Shown: positions 1-8,711 of the stretch, piece after piece | How the letters are laid out: every line of letters starts with the position of its first letter | How positions within the stretch are numbered: position 1 is the first letter of the stretch | Assembly: GCA_947470805.1 (NCBI GenBank) | Contig: CANIVU010000009.1 | Coordinates: 1-64,000 of the forward strand | Source of the DNA: Acidobacteriota bacterium | GTDB lineage: Bacteria; Acidobacteriota; Terriglobia; Bryobacterales; Bryobacteraceae | Length of the DNA stretch: 64,000 nt | Reading direction: 5' to 3' | Notes under the pieces: generated by a model | Database searches by the model: none | The model's input: only the letters and a program-made list of their open reading frames with translations | Told to the model about the DNA's origin: nothing | Translations under genes and position numbers: made by a program

Positions 1-218
1 GCGAGGCCGGAGAGGACGATGAGCGGGGCGGATTGCCAGCCGATCTGGTAGGTTTGGCGGAGGATTTCGGTCCATTCGAAGGGCCGCTGAAAGCATTCGC
101 GGATGGCCTGGGCGGCGAAGAGGCAAAGCCCGCCGAACCATTCGATGGACTCCGAGACCGTCTCCATGAAGGACTGGAGGAGGGAGAGCGGAGGCGGCTG
201 TGTTGTGGCGGTCGGCAT
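1..218 (-). CDS. MlaE-like ABC transporter permease, N-terminal part (gene cut by left edge)
   Basis: Reading the minus strand from an ATG at 218 gives about 72 residues with no stop before the edge. After a Pro/Thr/Gln-rich start, the segment RPFEWTEILRQTYQIGWQS followed by PLIVLSGLA is typical of the N-terminus of MlaE/YrbE-type permeases, which form the inner-membrane channel of the Mla lipid-transport ABC system. An AAAGG ribosome-binding sequence lies about 6 bases upstream of the ATG. Mla systems move phospholipids between inner and outer membranes, so this is consistent with a diderm host. The rest of the gene and any MlaF/MlaD partners would lie to the left. Family assignment rests on a short region but the motif is distinctive. 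Confidence 0.72.
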   Translation of the reverse strand, partial: MPTATTQPPPLSLLQSFMETVSESIEWFGGLCLFAAQAIRECFQRPFEWTEILRQTYQIGWQSAPLIVLSGL

Positions 219-372
219 AGCCAGCCTTTGTTAGTGCAGGTGGATCTCCAATTGGGAAAGTGACGCCATTTGGGCAAAGAGCGCGTGGCGGGGCGGCGGC
301 GAAGGGTCAGGCGGCGAAATACGGTCACTGGGATTTTGGCCACCATCATGCAGACAAAAGGGGTGGGTAACC

Positions 373-954
373 ATGCAACAAAAACTGACCGAGACAATTC
401 ACACGACCGCACACGTGACGGAGATCCAAACCTATGGAACCGTGGCGACGCGGCCGATCGCGCTGGACCACCGGGTGCGGCTGGCGAGTGCCAATGGCCT
501 GAACCAGATACTGGCGGACACGATGACGCTACGCGACCTGTACAAGAAGCATCACTGGCAGGTATCGGGGCCGACGTTCTACCAGCTTCATCTGCTGTTT
601 GATAAGCATTTTGGGGAGCAGGCCGAGCTGGTGGACGCGCTGGCGGAGCGGGTGCAGATGCTGGGCGGCGTATCGATCGCGATGGCGCCGGACGTGGCTG
701 AGGTGACGCGGATTGCGCGGCCACCGCGCGGGACCGAAGACGTGACGGTACAGCTGTTTCGGCTGATGCAGGCGCACGAGCTGATCATCGCCGAGACGCG
801 GGAGTTGGCCCACATTGCGGCTAGCGGCGGGGACGATGGGACGAACGACCTGTTGGTTTCCGATGTGCTGCGGCTGAACGAGTTTCAGGTGTGGTTCATT
901 AACGAGCAGCTGGCCGGGACGGGGATCGCGGTGGATAGCCAAACGGCTGGTTGA
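373..954 (+). CDS. dps: Dps-family ferritin-like DNA-protection protein
   Basis: 193 residues, a usual length for Dps. The ferroxidase ligands are all present with the spacing of E. coli Dps (H51, H63, D67, D78, E82): here H61, H73, D77, D88 and E92. H61 lies in KKHHWQVSGP, and the rest lie in the helix running through LLFDKHF. The protein should form a 12-subunit shell that oxidises ferrous iron with peroxide and stores it, protecting DNA during oxidative stress or starvation. The roughly 35-residue extension before the ferritin fold is longer than in many homologues and not notably basic. A purine-rich AAAAGGGG stretch precedes the ATG. It is divergent from the MlaE-like gene and convergent with the histidine kinase. 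Symbol is by family. Confidence 0.9.
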   Translation: MQQKLTETIHTTAHVTEIQTYGTVATRPIALDHRVRLASANGLNQILADTMTLRDLYKKHHWQVSGPTFYQLHLLFDKHFGEQAELVDALAERVQMLGGVSIAMAPDVAEVTRIARPPRGTEDVTVQLFRLMQAHELIIAETRELAHIAASGGDDGTNDLLVSDVLRLNEFQVWFINEQLAGTGIAVDSQTAG

Positions 955-971
955 GTGAGCAGCGACGAATC

Positions 972-995
972 AGGGGGCACCTGCGGGTATCCCCT
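972..995. terminator. Hairpin between convergent dps and histidine kinase genes
   Basis: AGGGG at 972-976 pairs with CCCCT at 991-995, with an inner ACC/GGT pairing around a TGCG loop. It sits in the 44-base gap between two convergent stop codons. There is no T-run on either side, so it is at best a weak or factor-dependent terminator. Confidence 0.3.
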
Positions 996-998
996 GCG

Positions 999-2654
999 TT
1001 AGTTCATAGGCAGTTTGACGTGGAAGACAGCGCCCTTCGGTGCTGCCTGTGTAGCCCAGATTTCGCCGCCGTGATCGACGACGGTCTCCTTGCTCAACGC
1101 CAGGCCGAGGCCGAGGCCGTTCCGCTTGCCGAAGCTGGAGAAGGGCTGGAAGAGCTCGGCCTGAATTTCCTTGGCGATGCCTGGACCCTGGTCGGCGACG
1201 GTGATATGCATGTGGCCGTTTTCACGGACGCCGCGGATGGCGACGGTGCCGCCGTTGGGCATGACTTCAACGGCGTTGGCGATCAGGTTGACGAAGACGC
1301 GCTCCATGCGGGTTCGCTCGACATTGGCCTCCAGCTCCTCGGGAACATCGACGGAGAACTGAATGTGATTCGACGCTGCTTCCTGGCTGAGGACGGCGGT
1401 TTGCACGAGGTCCAGCATGTTGCAGCTTTCGCGTTCGCCCTTGGTGCCTTTGGAGGCGTCGAGCAGTTCCTGCAGCATTTCCAGAATGCGGCGGGAGGCG
1501 TTGTAGATGTTCACGGCGAGGCGCTTGCTGTGGGCTGGGGGGAGTTCGCTATCCACCATCATCTCGGCGCCGGAGTAGATGGCGGCCAGCGGGTTGCGGA
1601 GATCGTGTACGATGCTGGAGGCGAGGCGGCCGACGGTGGAGATCCGCTCGTGGCGGATGAGGTCGCGCTGGGCCTCTTCGAGCGAACCGGCCATCTGGTT
1701 GAAGGTCGCGGCGAGGCGGCCGAACTCGTCGCCGGTGTTGGCAAAGACTTCCGGGATGCGGTGTTTCAGGTGTTGTTTGCCGAGTTCGGAGGCGGCGCGG
1801 TCGAGCTCGGAAATGGGGCGGACGATGCGGTTGGCCAGGATGTAGCCGAGCAGGAGGCTTAAGATCAACGCGACGGCCCAGATCAGGAGAAGATCGCGAC
1901 GGAGGCGCGCGAGGCGCTGGCCGGCGGCGCCGAAGGTGCGGGCGATGGTGAGCTTACCGACGGGGGCGCCATCGAGACCGAGGAGGTCGCGTTCAATGCG
2001 GGCGTCGTCGTCGGAAACCTGGCCAACGGTGGAGGCGAAGCGGGTGTCTTTGCCGGCGAAGACGAAGTCACTGCCGCCGGTGGACTGTTTGAGCGAAGCG
2101 GCCATACTGTCGGTGACGGGGTAGCCGGCGACGAGGACGCTGATGAGGGCGGGGCCGCGGACGCTGTCGACAAAGATGGGTGTGAGGACTAGCCGGAAGA
2201 GCATGCCTTCCTGCACGTGATAGCCGGAGACCTGGCGAGGGGCGGATGGGACGACGGCGGTTTCGACGGGCCAGCGTTGGAGCTTGGGGGTGCCGGAGAG
2301 GACGGCGATGGTGTTGCCGCGGGGGTCGGCGACGATGAGGAACGTTGACTCCTTGAGGGTGGGGCTGAGGTAGGAGCCGAGCTCGGTGGCGGAGTCGCGA
2401 ATGGTGGCGGGGTCACCCGTGCCGAAGGCGGCGCGGACGTTGGGGAGGCTGGAGAGGAGGAGGGCGGCGGAGCCGATCATTTCCTGGCGGGCTTTCAGCA
2501 CCGATTCGTAGGCCTGGAAGCCGGCCTGCACCTCTTCTTCGAGGGAAAGGGTGGCGCTTTCGACGGCGTGCCGTTGGAGCATGTAACCGGCCACACCGAA
2601 GAGTCCGGTAACGATACCGAACACCGAGAGCCAGATCTTCCACCGCAGGGGCAT
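999..2654 (-). CDS. Membrane sensor histidine kinase (HAMP, HisKA, HATPase)
   Basis: 551 residues. Membrane helices lie near residues 7-25 and 254-275 and flank a roughly 225-residue periplasmic sensor region that looks like a CACHE-type domain. A HAMP linker follows (about 276-330), then the phosphoacceptor H350 in the H-box (SSIVHDLRNP). The ATPase domain has an N-box asparagine (NLIANAVEVM), a DQGPGI G1 box and a GLGLGLAL G2 box. All catalytic elements are present, so it should autophosphorylate and pass phosphate to a receiver. It is the last gene of a five-gene minus-strand operon, starting 7 bases after the cupredoxin-like gene. The two receivers encoded upstream (the OmpR-type regulator and the lone receiver) are the obvious partners. 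The stimulus is unknown, but the cupredoxin and porin neighbours hint at metal or redox sensing. Confidence 0.88.
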   Translation of the reverse strand: MPLRWKIWLSVFGIVTGLFGVAGYMLQRHAVESATLSLEEEVQAGFQAYESVLKARQEMIGSAALLLSSLPNVRAAFGTGDPATIRDSATELGSYLSPTLKESTFLIVADPRGNTIAVLSGTPKLQRWPVETAVVPSAPRQVSGYHVQEGMLFRLVLTPIFVDSVRGPALISVLVAGYPVTDSMAASLKQSTGGSDFVFAGKDTRFASTVGQVSDDDARIERDLLGLDGAPVGKLTIARTFGAAGQRLARLRRDLLLIWAVALILSLLLGYILANRIVRPISELDRAASELGKQHLKHRIPEVFANTGDEFGRLAATFNQMAGSLEEAQRDLIRHERISTVGRLASSIVHDLRNPLAAIYSGAEMMVDSELPPAHSKRLAVNIYNASRRILEMLQELLDASKGTKGERESCNMLDLVQTAVLSQEAASNHIQFSVDVPEELEANVERTRMERVFVNLIANAVEVMPNGGTVAIRGVRENGHMHITVADQGPGIAKEIQAELFQPFSSFGKRNGLGLGLALSKETVVDHGGEIWATQAAPKGAVFHVKLPMN

Positions 2655-2661
2655 TGCTTAA

Positions 2662-3351
2662 CTACTTCTTTCCGGGATAGGGACCGTTCTCCGCAGGCAC
2701 GGGCGGATAGTCGGCGCCGTGTTTGTTTTTGTGACCAACTTCCAGATAGCCGGTTTCGGAGATTTTTACCGATCCCAGATCCTGATCCGCACCCACTGTT
2801 ACGCGACGCTCCAAGGCGGCCAACGTCTTTTCCGTGGCGCGCTCATGAAACACCTTCAACGTATATTCCCCGGCCGGAACATTGTCGATTCGAAACGCTC
2901 CGCTCGCTACGGAGGTCGCGAAAAACGGGCTGGGTACTACCACGATAACCGCGCTCATCTGCGCATGGATGTTACAAAACACGCGAACCACACCGGAGCG
3001 GCGAAAAGTTATCTTTTGTGACGTGCCGGGGGCGTAGAGGCCGGTGTCGAATGGCTGGCCGGAGAAGTTGGAGAAGGCGTTGTGGAAGATGGGGTCGTGG
3101 TTGGGGAAGTCGACCTGGGAGCCGACGGGGATGGCGAGGATGTGGGGGAGGAAGCGCTTGTTGCGTTGGTCGAGGAGGAACTTGCCAGGGGTGGGCGGAG
3201 CCGGGCCGTTGACCGGTTCGAGCCAGACGACGACGCCTTCGGCGGAGCCTTTCTTCTTCGCGTCGAGCAGTTCCACCTTGCCTTGCAGGGCGGCGCCGGA
3301 GAGGGCGGCGGCGGCCGCGAGACTAAAACAGATAAGCGATGGAAAGGTCAT
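2662..3351 (-). CDS. Exported cupredoxin-like protein with carboxypeptidase-regulatory fold
   Basis: 229 residues with a signal peptide (about 1-20, ending in LSGAALQ). A methylamine-utilisation-type cupredoxin core follows. NHDPIFHNAFSN supplies H85 and H90, and VFCNIHAQM supplies C126, H129 and M132, together a plausible type 1 copper site (H90, C126, H129, M132). Residues about 145-200 (GAFRIDNVPAGEYTLKVFHE) resemble the small beta-sandwich of carboxypeptidase regulatory-like domains. The product is probably periplasmic. Its ATG lies 29 bases inside the end of the upstream barrel gene in another frame, so translation is probably coupled. Copper binding is inferred from motif order and not proven; the protein could also act as a redox sensor or metal carrier for the neighbouring kinase system. 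Confidence 0.75.
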   Translation of the reverse strand: MTFPSLICFSLAAAAALSGAALQGKVELLDAKKKGSAEGVVVWLEPVNGPAPPTPGKFLLDQRNKRFLPHILAIPVGSQVDFPNHDPIFHNAFSNFSGQPFDTGLYAPGTSQKITFRRSGVVRVFCNIHAQMSAVIVVVPSPFFATSVASGAFRIDNVPAGEYTLKVFHERATEKTLAALERRVTVGADQDLGSVKISETGYLEVGHKNKHGADYPPVPAENGPYPGKK

Positions 3352-4591
3352 AGCGATTCATGCGGCGGTTGGCGGCGCCGACGTAGTTGGAGCGAATTTG
3401 CAGGCCTTCGAAAGTGAGGACGACGTTGGGGGCCATCCGGTACATGACGTTTGCGCCGGCGTTGCGGTTGCGGCCGTTCTGGCCGCGGTTGAGGTCGCTG
3501 TCGCGGTCGTCATGGATGCCGGCGAACCAGTTGAAGGTGAGCCGGTCGGTGGCGGGAACGGAGATTTGGGTCCAGCCGCCGGTGGAGTGCACGGTGGTGA
3601 TGAAGCCGTTGGCGGCGATGCGGAAGGATTGGCGGAGGGCGCCCAGGTGATGGACGTTTTCCCCGCTGAAGAACGTGCCGGTGAGGGAGAGTTTTGATAG
3701 AGGGGTGATCAGCCAGTCGGCGGAGACGATACGGGAGGGGAGGCTCTGGGCGCTGATGCGGGATTCGGAGACGTGGGTGCCGACGCCGATTTCGAAGCTG
3801 CGATCGCCGGAGAAAGACTTGGCGGCGGCGGCCCGAAGTTCCAGGCTGGGACGGCGGCGATTGTTGATGAGATTGGCAGGGGCGCCGGTGGAATCTTCGG
3901 CGGTCTGCATCACGGCTGCCTGGCCTTTGAACCAGCCGGCGCGCTGTTCGAAGCGGACCTGCGGCTGCCAGCGCCAGAGATTGCCGGCGCTGGTGAGGGG
4001 AGTGATGCCGACGTAGGCCATGGAGTTCGGATTATGGGGGGAGATGAGCGGCTTCATCAGCCCGAGCGAGACGGAGCGAGTCGCCCAATCGACGGTGAAA
4101 TCGGCGGTGCGGATACGGAAGGGGGTGGTTGCGCCTTCGGTGTTACCGTCCCAGAAGTCCATCATGAGGGAACCGGAGATCTTGCCGCCCCAGAGGGTTT
4201 GGGGGCCGTGGTAGCGGAGGCCGATGATGGATTGGCGGACGGTGGCGCCAGCGGCGGCGCGGCCGGGGGTGGCGGCGGCGGTTGTGGGAACGTCGACGGA
4301 GTTGGCGCCTTTGGTGTTGTAGAACGTTTGGAAGAGGGCGGTGCCGGTGAGTTCAAGGGGGAAACGGCTGGGGGAATCGACCTTGGTTTGGGCCTGTTCT
4401 TCGACGCGGCGTTCGACGATATCGAGGCGTTCGGGGAGGGTGGGCTTCCCTTCGACGAGTTCGCGGAGCTGTTTGACTTCCTGCTTGAGTTCGCGGTTTT
4501 CCGATTCGAGTTTTTCGAGGCGGGCGACGATGGCAGCCATGTCCTGGGCGGCCAGGGGCACCCAGGCGAGCAGTAGTACCCACTTACGCAC
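3323..4591 (-). CDS. Outer-membrane beta-barrel protein with N-terminal coiled coil
   Basis: 422 residues from a GTG start at 4591, chosen because AGGAG lies 9 bases upstream and a signal peptide (VRKWVLLLAWVPLAAQD) begins there. Longer frames upstream would run through the receiver gene. After the signal comes a short coiled coil (LEKLESENRELKQEVKQL), then alternating polar/hydrophobic strands rich in Gly, Trp and Arg, ending in a terminal phenylalanine (SIAYLF), the usual outer-membrane barrel sorting signature. The coiled coil plus barrel layout resembles DcaP-like trimeric porins, but the similarity is only architectural. It overlaps the receiver stop by 8 bases. It probably forms a pore for a substrate sensed by the operon's two-component system. 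Confidence 0.65.
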   Translation of the reverse strand: MRKWVLLLAWVPLAAQDMAAIVARLEKLESENRELKQEVKQLRELVEGKPTLPERLDIVERRVEEQAQTKVDSPSRFPLELTGTALFQTFYNTKGANSVDVPTTAAATPGRAAAGATVRQSIIGLRYHGPQTLWGGKISGSLMMDFWDGNTEGATTPFRIRTADFTVDWATRSVSLGLMKPLISPHNPNSMAYVGITPLTSAGNLWRWQPQVRFEQRAGWFKGQAAVMQTAEDSTGAPANLINNRRRPSLELRAAAAKSFSGDRSFEIGVGTHVSESRISAQSLPSRIVSADWLITPLSKLSLTGTFFSGENVHHLGALRQSFRIAANGFITTVHSTGGWTQISVPATDRLTFNWFAGIHDDRDSDLNRGQNGRNRNAGANVMYRMAPNVVLTFEGLQIRSNYVGAANRRMNRYDLSIAYLF

Positions 4592-4952
4592 GGAGTAGCT
4601 CCTGCACGCGGGCGCGGACGGTGGCAAGGGGGAAGGGCTTCGTGAGGAACTCATTGGCGCCGGCGGCGAGGGATTCGGCACCATCATGGCGCGCCGACAT
4701 GGCAACGACGGGAACGCGCAACAGTTCGGGCCGGGAACGCATCCAGGTGATGAGTTGGTACCCATCGACACGAGGCAAATCGAGATCCGTAAGGACCACC
4801 GCCGGCGCGGGCGAGTGGGTCTCCAGATACTCCATGGCTTCGCGGCCGTCGAAGACGGTCACGGTGTCCACGTTGTCAATCGCCAGCAGGCCGATTTCGA
4901 GGGTCCCTGCCAGCGCTCTGTCATCTTCAACAATGAGTATGGTCCGGGCCAT
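4584..4952 (-). CDS. Single-domain response regulator (receiver only)
   Basis: 122 residues, a complete receiver domain with no output domain. The acidic pocket is E9, D10 and D11, the phosphoacceptor is D56 (VVLTDLDLP), the switch serine lies in AMSAR and the conserved lysine in FLTKPFP. Such CheY-like proteins act by protein-protein contact or as phosphate sinks or relays. It lies 9 bases after the OmpR-type regulator gene and overlaps the barrel gene, so it belongs to the same operon and probably takes phosphate from the histidine kinase encoded at 999-2654. Confidence 0.88.
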   Translation of the reverse strand: MARTILIVEDDRALAGTLEIGLLAIDNVDTVTVFDGREAMEYLETHSPAPAVVLTDLDLPRVDGYQLITWMRSRPELLRVPVVAMSARHDGAESLAAGANEFLTKPFPLATVRARVQELLRA

Positions 4953-4961
4953 GCCGCCCCT

Positions 4962-5636
4962 TTATGGAAGAAACCGATAGCCAACGCCATGCACCGTCAG
5001 AAAGTGTCTGGGCACGGCGGCGTCGGCTTCAAACTTCTGTCTCAACTTTACAATGTGTGCGTCGACAGTTCGAGTGTTGGGGAAGGAATTGTATCCCCAG
5101 ACCGAATTGAGGATAACGTCCCGGGTGAGGGGGCGGTCCGCGTTTTGCAGGAAGAACACCAACAAATTGTACTCCGCCGGGGTGAGTTTTACCTCTTCGC
5201 CCTTGCGGACGACGACGCGGCGTTCGATGTCGACTTCGGTATCGCCGAAGTGAATGACGCGGTGGGAATCGGTGGTGGCGCGGCGGAGGACGGCGCGGAT
5301 GCGGGCCATGAGCTCGCGGCGGCCAAAGGGCTTTGTAACGTAATCGTCCGCGCCGATCTCCAACAGGAGGACCTTGTCGATTTCGTCGCCGACGGCGCTG
5401 AGTACAATAATAGGTGTCTGTACCTTGTCGGCGCGCAGTTGCCGGCAGATCTCAACGCCGCTCATTCCTGGCAGTCGCAAATCGACGAGAATGAGGTCCG
5501 GGCGCAAGGTCAGACTTCGTTCGTAGCCCTCTCTCCCATCCGCGGCCAAGTGGACCCGGTAACCCTCCTGCTCCAACATCAAACCAATTGTGTCGCGGAG
5601 GCTGTCGTCGTCATCAATTACGAGTATCGTTTGCAT
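4962..5636 (-). CDS. OmpR/PhoB-family DNA-binding response regulator
   Basis: 224 residues. The receiver domain (1-about 118) has acidic pocket D9-D10, phosphoacceptor D52 (LILVDLRLPG) and the conserved lysine in YVTKPFG. A winged-helix Trans_reg_C domain follows (about 130-224), with the landmark LTPAEYNLL and the recognition-helix/wing region (NTRTVDAHIVKLRQK, GVGYRF). It is the first gene of the minus-strand two-component operon. Only 40 bases separate it from the divergent secreted-protein gene, so its own promoter and that gene's promoter probably share that space, which is a natural place for autoregulation. Confidence 0.93.
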   Translation of the reverse strand: MQTILVIDDDDSLRDTIGLMLEQEGYRVHLAADGREGYERSLTLRPDLILVDLRLPGMSGVEICRQLRADKVQTPIIVLSAVGDEIDKVLLLEIGADDYVTKPFGRRELMARIRAVLRRATTDSHRVIHFGDTEVDIERRVVVRKGEEVKLTPAEYNLLVFFLQNADRPLTRDVILNSVWGYNSFPNTRTVDAHIVKLRQKFEADAAVPRHFLTVHGVGYRFLP

Positions 5637-5676
5637 TCACGCCCGTCTGGAATTGTATCGAAAGGGACCTCATTTC

Positions 5677-6309
5677 ATGCGTAAGTTTTTTCTCAGCATC
5701 CTGTTAGCCGCTTCTGTCCTCCTGGGGGAGGAGTATAAGGCCGAAGCCGGGGGCGCGCCGCCGGCCGAATTGTCCGATAGTGTGAAGGGCCTTCTGGAGA
5801 AGCAGGGCGTCAAAGTGATGAAGGATGGCAAGCCGCTGAGCGAGATCTGGTTCCGCGCGGAGATGCCGGCGCCGAAGCCGACCGCGGAGCAGAATATCAC
5901 CATGCCGAACGTGCCGCACGGTTCGTTGTTGGGCGTGATCAAGGTGGAGCAGACCTATTCCGACCGGCGCGGGCAGATGTTCAAGCCCGGGTTGTATACG
6001 ATGCGGTACTCCTATTACCCCGAGAATGGCGACCACCAGGGCGCGGCGCCGCAGCGGGATTTCCTGTTGCTGAGCATGGCGGCTACCGATACGGATGGGG
6101 CGGCGACTCCGGTGTTTAAGGAGCTGGTGGAGCAGAGCAAGAAGGTTTCGAATACGCTGCACCCGTGTGTGTTCAGCATCCGCAAGGAAGATCCGAAGTA
6201 CTTCAAAGAAGGGTCCGTGGAGAAGGAAGGGGATCACGATTGGATCCTGATGCGGAAGATGGGAACGGTGCCTGTGTCGCTGGTTGTGGCCGGGAAAGTG
6301 GAAGCGTAG
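5677..6309 (+). CDS. Secreted protein of unknown function
   Basis: 210 residues from the ATG at 5677. That start is chosen because a clean signal peptide (MRKFFLSILLAASVLLGEE) begins there and AAAGGGA lies about 11 bases upstream. The mature part has motifs such as GKPLSEIWFRAEMP and KPGLYTMRYSYYPENGDH and may be a small beta-rich fold. I do not recognise a named family. It is divergent from the OmpR-type regulator across 40 bases and followed 35 bases later by the GH2 gene, so it could be co-transcribed with that glycosidase. Periplasmic or extracellular location is inferred from the signal peptide. Confidence 0.7.
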   Translation: MRKFFLSILLAASVLLGEEYKAEAGGAPPAELSDSVKGLLEKQGVKVMKDGKPLSEIWFRAEMPAPKPTAEQNITMPNVPHGSLLGVIKVEQTYSDRRGQMFKPGLYTMRYSYYPENGDHQGAAPQRDFLLLSMAATDTDGAATPVFKELVEQSKKVSNTLHPCVFSIRKEDPKYFKEGSVEKEGDHDWILMRKMGTVPVSLVVAGKVEA

Positions 6310-6344
6310 GATTCAACATCGCCGCCTGATAGAATGCTTTCGCC

Positions 6345-8138
6345 ATGTCGAAAGCGCTTACTATTGGATTTTTTGCAATTGCCCTGACGGCCGCCGTGCC
6401 GCGGCCGGAAGTGCCACAGCCGCAGTTCGCGCGGCCGGATTGGCAGACGTTGAACGGCGAATGGGAGTTTGAGTTCGACGACGCCAATGCCGGGCTGCGG
6501 GAGAATTGGGCGGTTACAAAGAAGGCGCTGTCGCGGAAGATCACCGTGCCGTATGCGTTTGAGACGAAGCTGTCGGGGATTGGCGACACTTCGTTTCACC
6601 CGTGGGTTTGGTACCGGCGCGCGGTTACGATGCCGGCGGGTTGGGCTGGGCGGCGGATCCTGCTGCACTTTGGCGCCGTGGATTACCGGGCTTCGGTTTG
6701 GGTGAATGGGCGGCTTGCGGGGCAGCACGAGGGCGGCAATGTGCCGATCAAATTGGACGTGACGGATTTCCTGGCGGGGACGGGGCCGCAGGTGATTGTG
6801 GTGCGGGCGGAGGATCCGCCGGAGGACCGTTACCAGCCGCGCGGGAAGCAGTACTGGCAGCCGCAGAGCCGGGGGATTTTCTATACGCGGACGACGGGCA
6901 TTTGGCAGCCGGTGTGGCTGGAGGCGGCTGGGGCGAGTTATCTCGATAAGCTACGGACGCAGACGCAGCCGGATGGGCATGTGGTGTTCAATGTGAAGCT
7001 GGCGCGGCCGGCGGCGGGGTTGACGCTGCATGCGACGGTGAAGTTCCGGGATAAGGTGGTGGCGAGCGGATCCGTGGCTGCTGCGGGGGAGCGGGCCAAT
7101 TTGGGGTTGTATGTGAACGATCCGGTGAAGTGGGGGACGGGGCAGGGGAACCTGTACGACGTCGATTTCGAGCTTCGGCGCGGCGGGGAGGTGTTGGACC
7201 GGGTGACGTCCTATTACGGCTATCGCGCGATCCACATTGAGAACGGGCGGTTTCATTTGAACGGGCGGCCGACGTATTTGAAGATGGTGCTCGACCAGGG
7301 GTATTGGATGGAGTCGACGTTGACGCCGCCGACGGATGAGGCCATCAAGTACGACATCAAAATGACGATGGATATGGGCTTCAACGGGGCGCGGAAGCAT
7401 CAGAAGCTGGAGGATCCGCGGTTTCTGTATTGGGCCGACAAGATGGGCTTTTTGGTGTCGAGCGAGATGGCGAATGCGTATCTTTACGACGAAGATTATG
7501 CGGCGAAATTCACGCGGGAGTGGATTGAGGCAGTGGAGCGGGACGTGAATCATCCGTCGATTGTGATGTGGATTCCGATCAATGAATCGTGGGGTGTGAG
7601 CGATGTGGCCGATACGCGGCAGACGCAGCATTTGAAGGCGTTGTACCACTTGACGAAATCGCTGGACGCGACGCGGCCGGTGATCGATAACGACGGGTGG
7701 GAGCACACCGATATGACGGATTTGTTCGGGATTCACGATTACGCGGCGCGCGGGGAGCGCCTGGTGGAGAAGTATGCGGTGTTGGGGCAGAAGGAGTTCG
7801 CATTTCCCGGGAACGGGCGGGCGGCGTTGGCGCCGGGGTTTAAATACAACGGGTCGCCGGTGTTTTTGAGCGAGTTTGGGGGGATTGCGTATCCGCTACC
7901 GGGGTCGCCGGTGCCGGCGGATGCGTGGGGGTATGCGGGGGTGGAGAAATCGCCGGATGCGGCGTTGGAACGGTTACGAAGTTTGTACGTGGGGATTGCG
8001 AAGATTCCGCAGATTATGGGGATTTGCTATACGCAGTTGACCGATGTGGAGCAGGAGATTAATGGGTTGTTGACGTATGACCGGAAGCCGAAGTTTGATG
8101 TGAAGGTGATTCGGGAGATTAATTCGCTGTTGCAATGA
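6345..8138 (+). CDS. Exported glycoside hydrolase family 2 enzyme (beta-galactosidase/glucuronidase type)
   Basis: 597 residues with an N-terminal signal peptide (residues 1-17, through the first alanines). It has the GH2 order: a jelly-roll sugar-binding domain (about 30-200; WQTLNGEWEFEF, WYRRAVTMP), an immunoglobulin-like domain (about 200-295) and a TIM barrel starting near FHLNGRPTYLKMVLDQGYW. The acid/base glutamate is in the PINESWG motif and the nucleophile glutamate in FLSEFGG. It hydrolyses a terminal beta-linked sugar, but galactoside, glucuronide or mannoside cannot be decided from sequence alone. About 600 residues is the short GH2 form, without the C-terminal domains of LacZ. 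Export fits the polysaccharide-degrading habit of this lineage. Confidence 0.88.
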   Translation: MSKALTIGFFAIALTAAVPRPEVPQPQFARPDWQTLNGEWEFEFDDANAGLRENWAVTKKALSRKITVPYAFETKLSGIGDTSFHPWVWYRRAVTMPAGWAGRRILLHFGAVDYRASVWVNGRLAGQHEGGNVPIKLDVTDFLAGTGPQVIVVRAEDPPEDRYQPRGKQYWQPQSRGIFYTRTTGIWQPVWLEAAGASYLDKLRTQTQPDGHVVFNVKLARPAAGLTLHATVKFRDKVVASGSVAAAGERANLGLYVNDPVKWGTGQGNLYDVDFELRRGGEVLDRVTSYYGYRAIHIENGRFHLNGRPTYLKMVLDQGYWMESTLTPPTDEAIKYDIKMTMDMGFNGARKHQKLEDPRFLYWADKMGFLVSSEMANAYLYDEDYAAKFTREWIEAVERDVNHPSIVMWIPINESWGVSDVADTRQTQHLKALYHLTKSLDATRPVIDNDGWEHTDMTDLFGIHDYAARGERLVEKYAVLGQKEFAFPGNGRAALAPGFKYNGSPVFLSEFGGIAYPLPGSPVPADAWGYAGVEKSPDAALERLRSLYVGIAKIPQIMGICYTQLTDVEQEINGLLTYDRKPKFDVKVIREINSLLQ

Positions 8139-8159
8139 TGGTCTGAGTGGCGAGTGTGA

Positions 8160-8711
8160 CTAGTCGAGGACGCGTTTGAGGATGGGTACGGTGAGGAGTA
8201 TTGTCACGCCAGCGAGGGCGAGAAGGGCGCTGGCCACCGCGCCAAACAGGCGGAACAAATGCTTGCCGTAGTGAGCATCGAGCCAAGCGTTGGGGTAGGT
8301 TTGGACAAGTAGTTTCGCGTTGGTGAGGCCGACTTTGTGGACGTCGAGCGATACCGCGTATTGCTGGCCTTTTTGCGCTTTGAACTCAGCAATCCAGCAG
8401 GCGGTGGCGTTGTCGGAGAAGCCCAGGGTGTCGGCCCTTGAAGAGCCGGATGCTTCGGTATTTCCGTTGCGGAGGATGGTCCAATCAATAGCGGATGGCG
8501 GGCAGGTGTGGTTGTTGCTTCCGCCGTAGAGGTAGAGCTGGAAGGATCTGTTTTCGGCGGCAGTGAAGGGTGGGATATCGACGCGGCCAGGGGTGGAGGG
8601 GACGGGATGGGCAACGGGCGTCCAGGTCCGGAGATCCTCCGGCTCCGGGCGGGAGAGGTATAGCAGGGCCCCGAGGGCCAACAGGACGCCGGCGATGACC
8701 CGGTGGGTCAG
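8160..8711 (-). CDS. Small two-helix membrane protein of unknown function
   Basis: About 183 residues if translation starts at a CTG at 8711 that overlaps the previous gene's TGA (CTGA), with AAGGGA 5-6 bases upstream. The only ATG/GTG/TTG upstream in frame is a GTG at 8807, but the extra 32 residues would be an out-of-frame reading of the neighbouring gene and look unprotein-like. An internal TTG is also possible. One hydrophobic helix lies near the start (RVIAGVLLALGALLYLS) and one near the end (LFGAVASALLALAGVTILLTV). A roughly 125-residue beta-rich periplasmic region with cysteines lies between them. I recognise no family. It is the last gene of the ThDP/crotonase operon. Confidence 0.5.
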   Translation of the reverse strand: MTHRVIAGVLLALGALLYLSRPEPEDLRTWTPVAHPVPSTPGRVDIPPFTAAENRSFQLYLYGGSNNHTCPPSAIDWTILRNGNTEASGSSRADTLGFSDNATACWIAEFKAQKGQQYAVSLDVHKVGLTNAKLLVQTYPNAWLDAHYGKHLFRLFGAVASALLALAGVTILLTVPILKRVLD

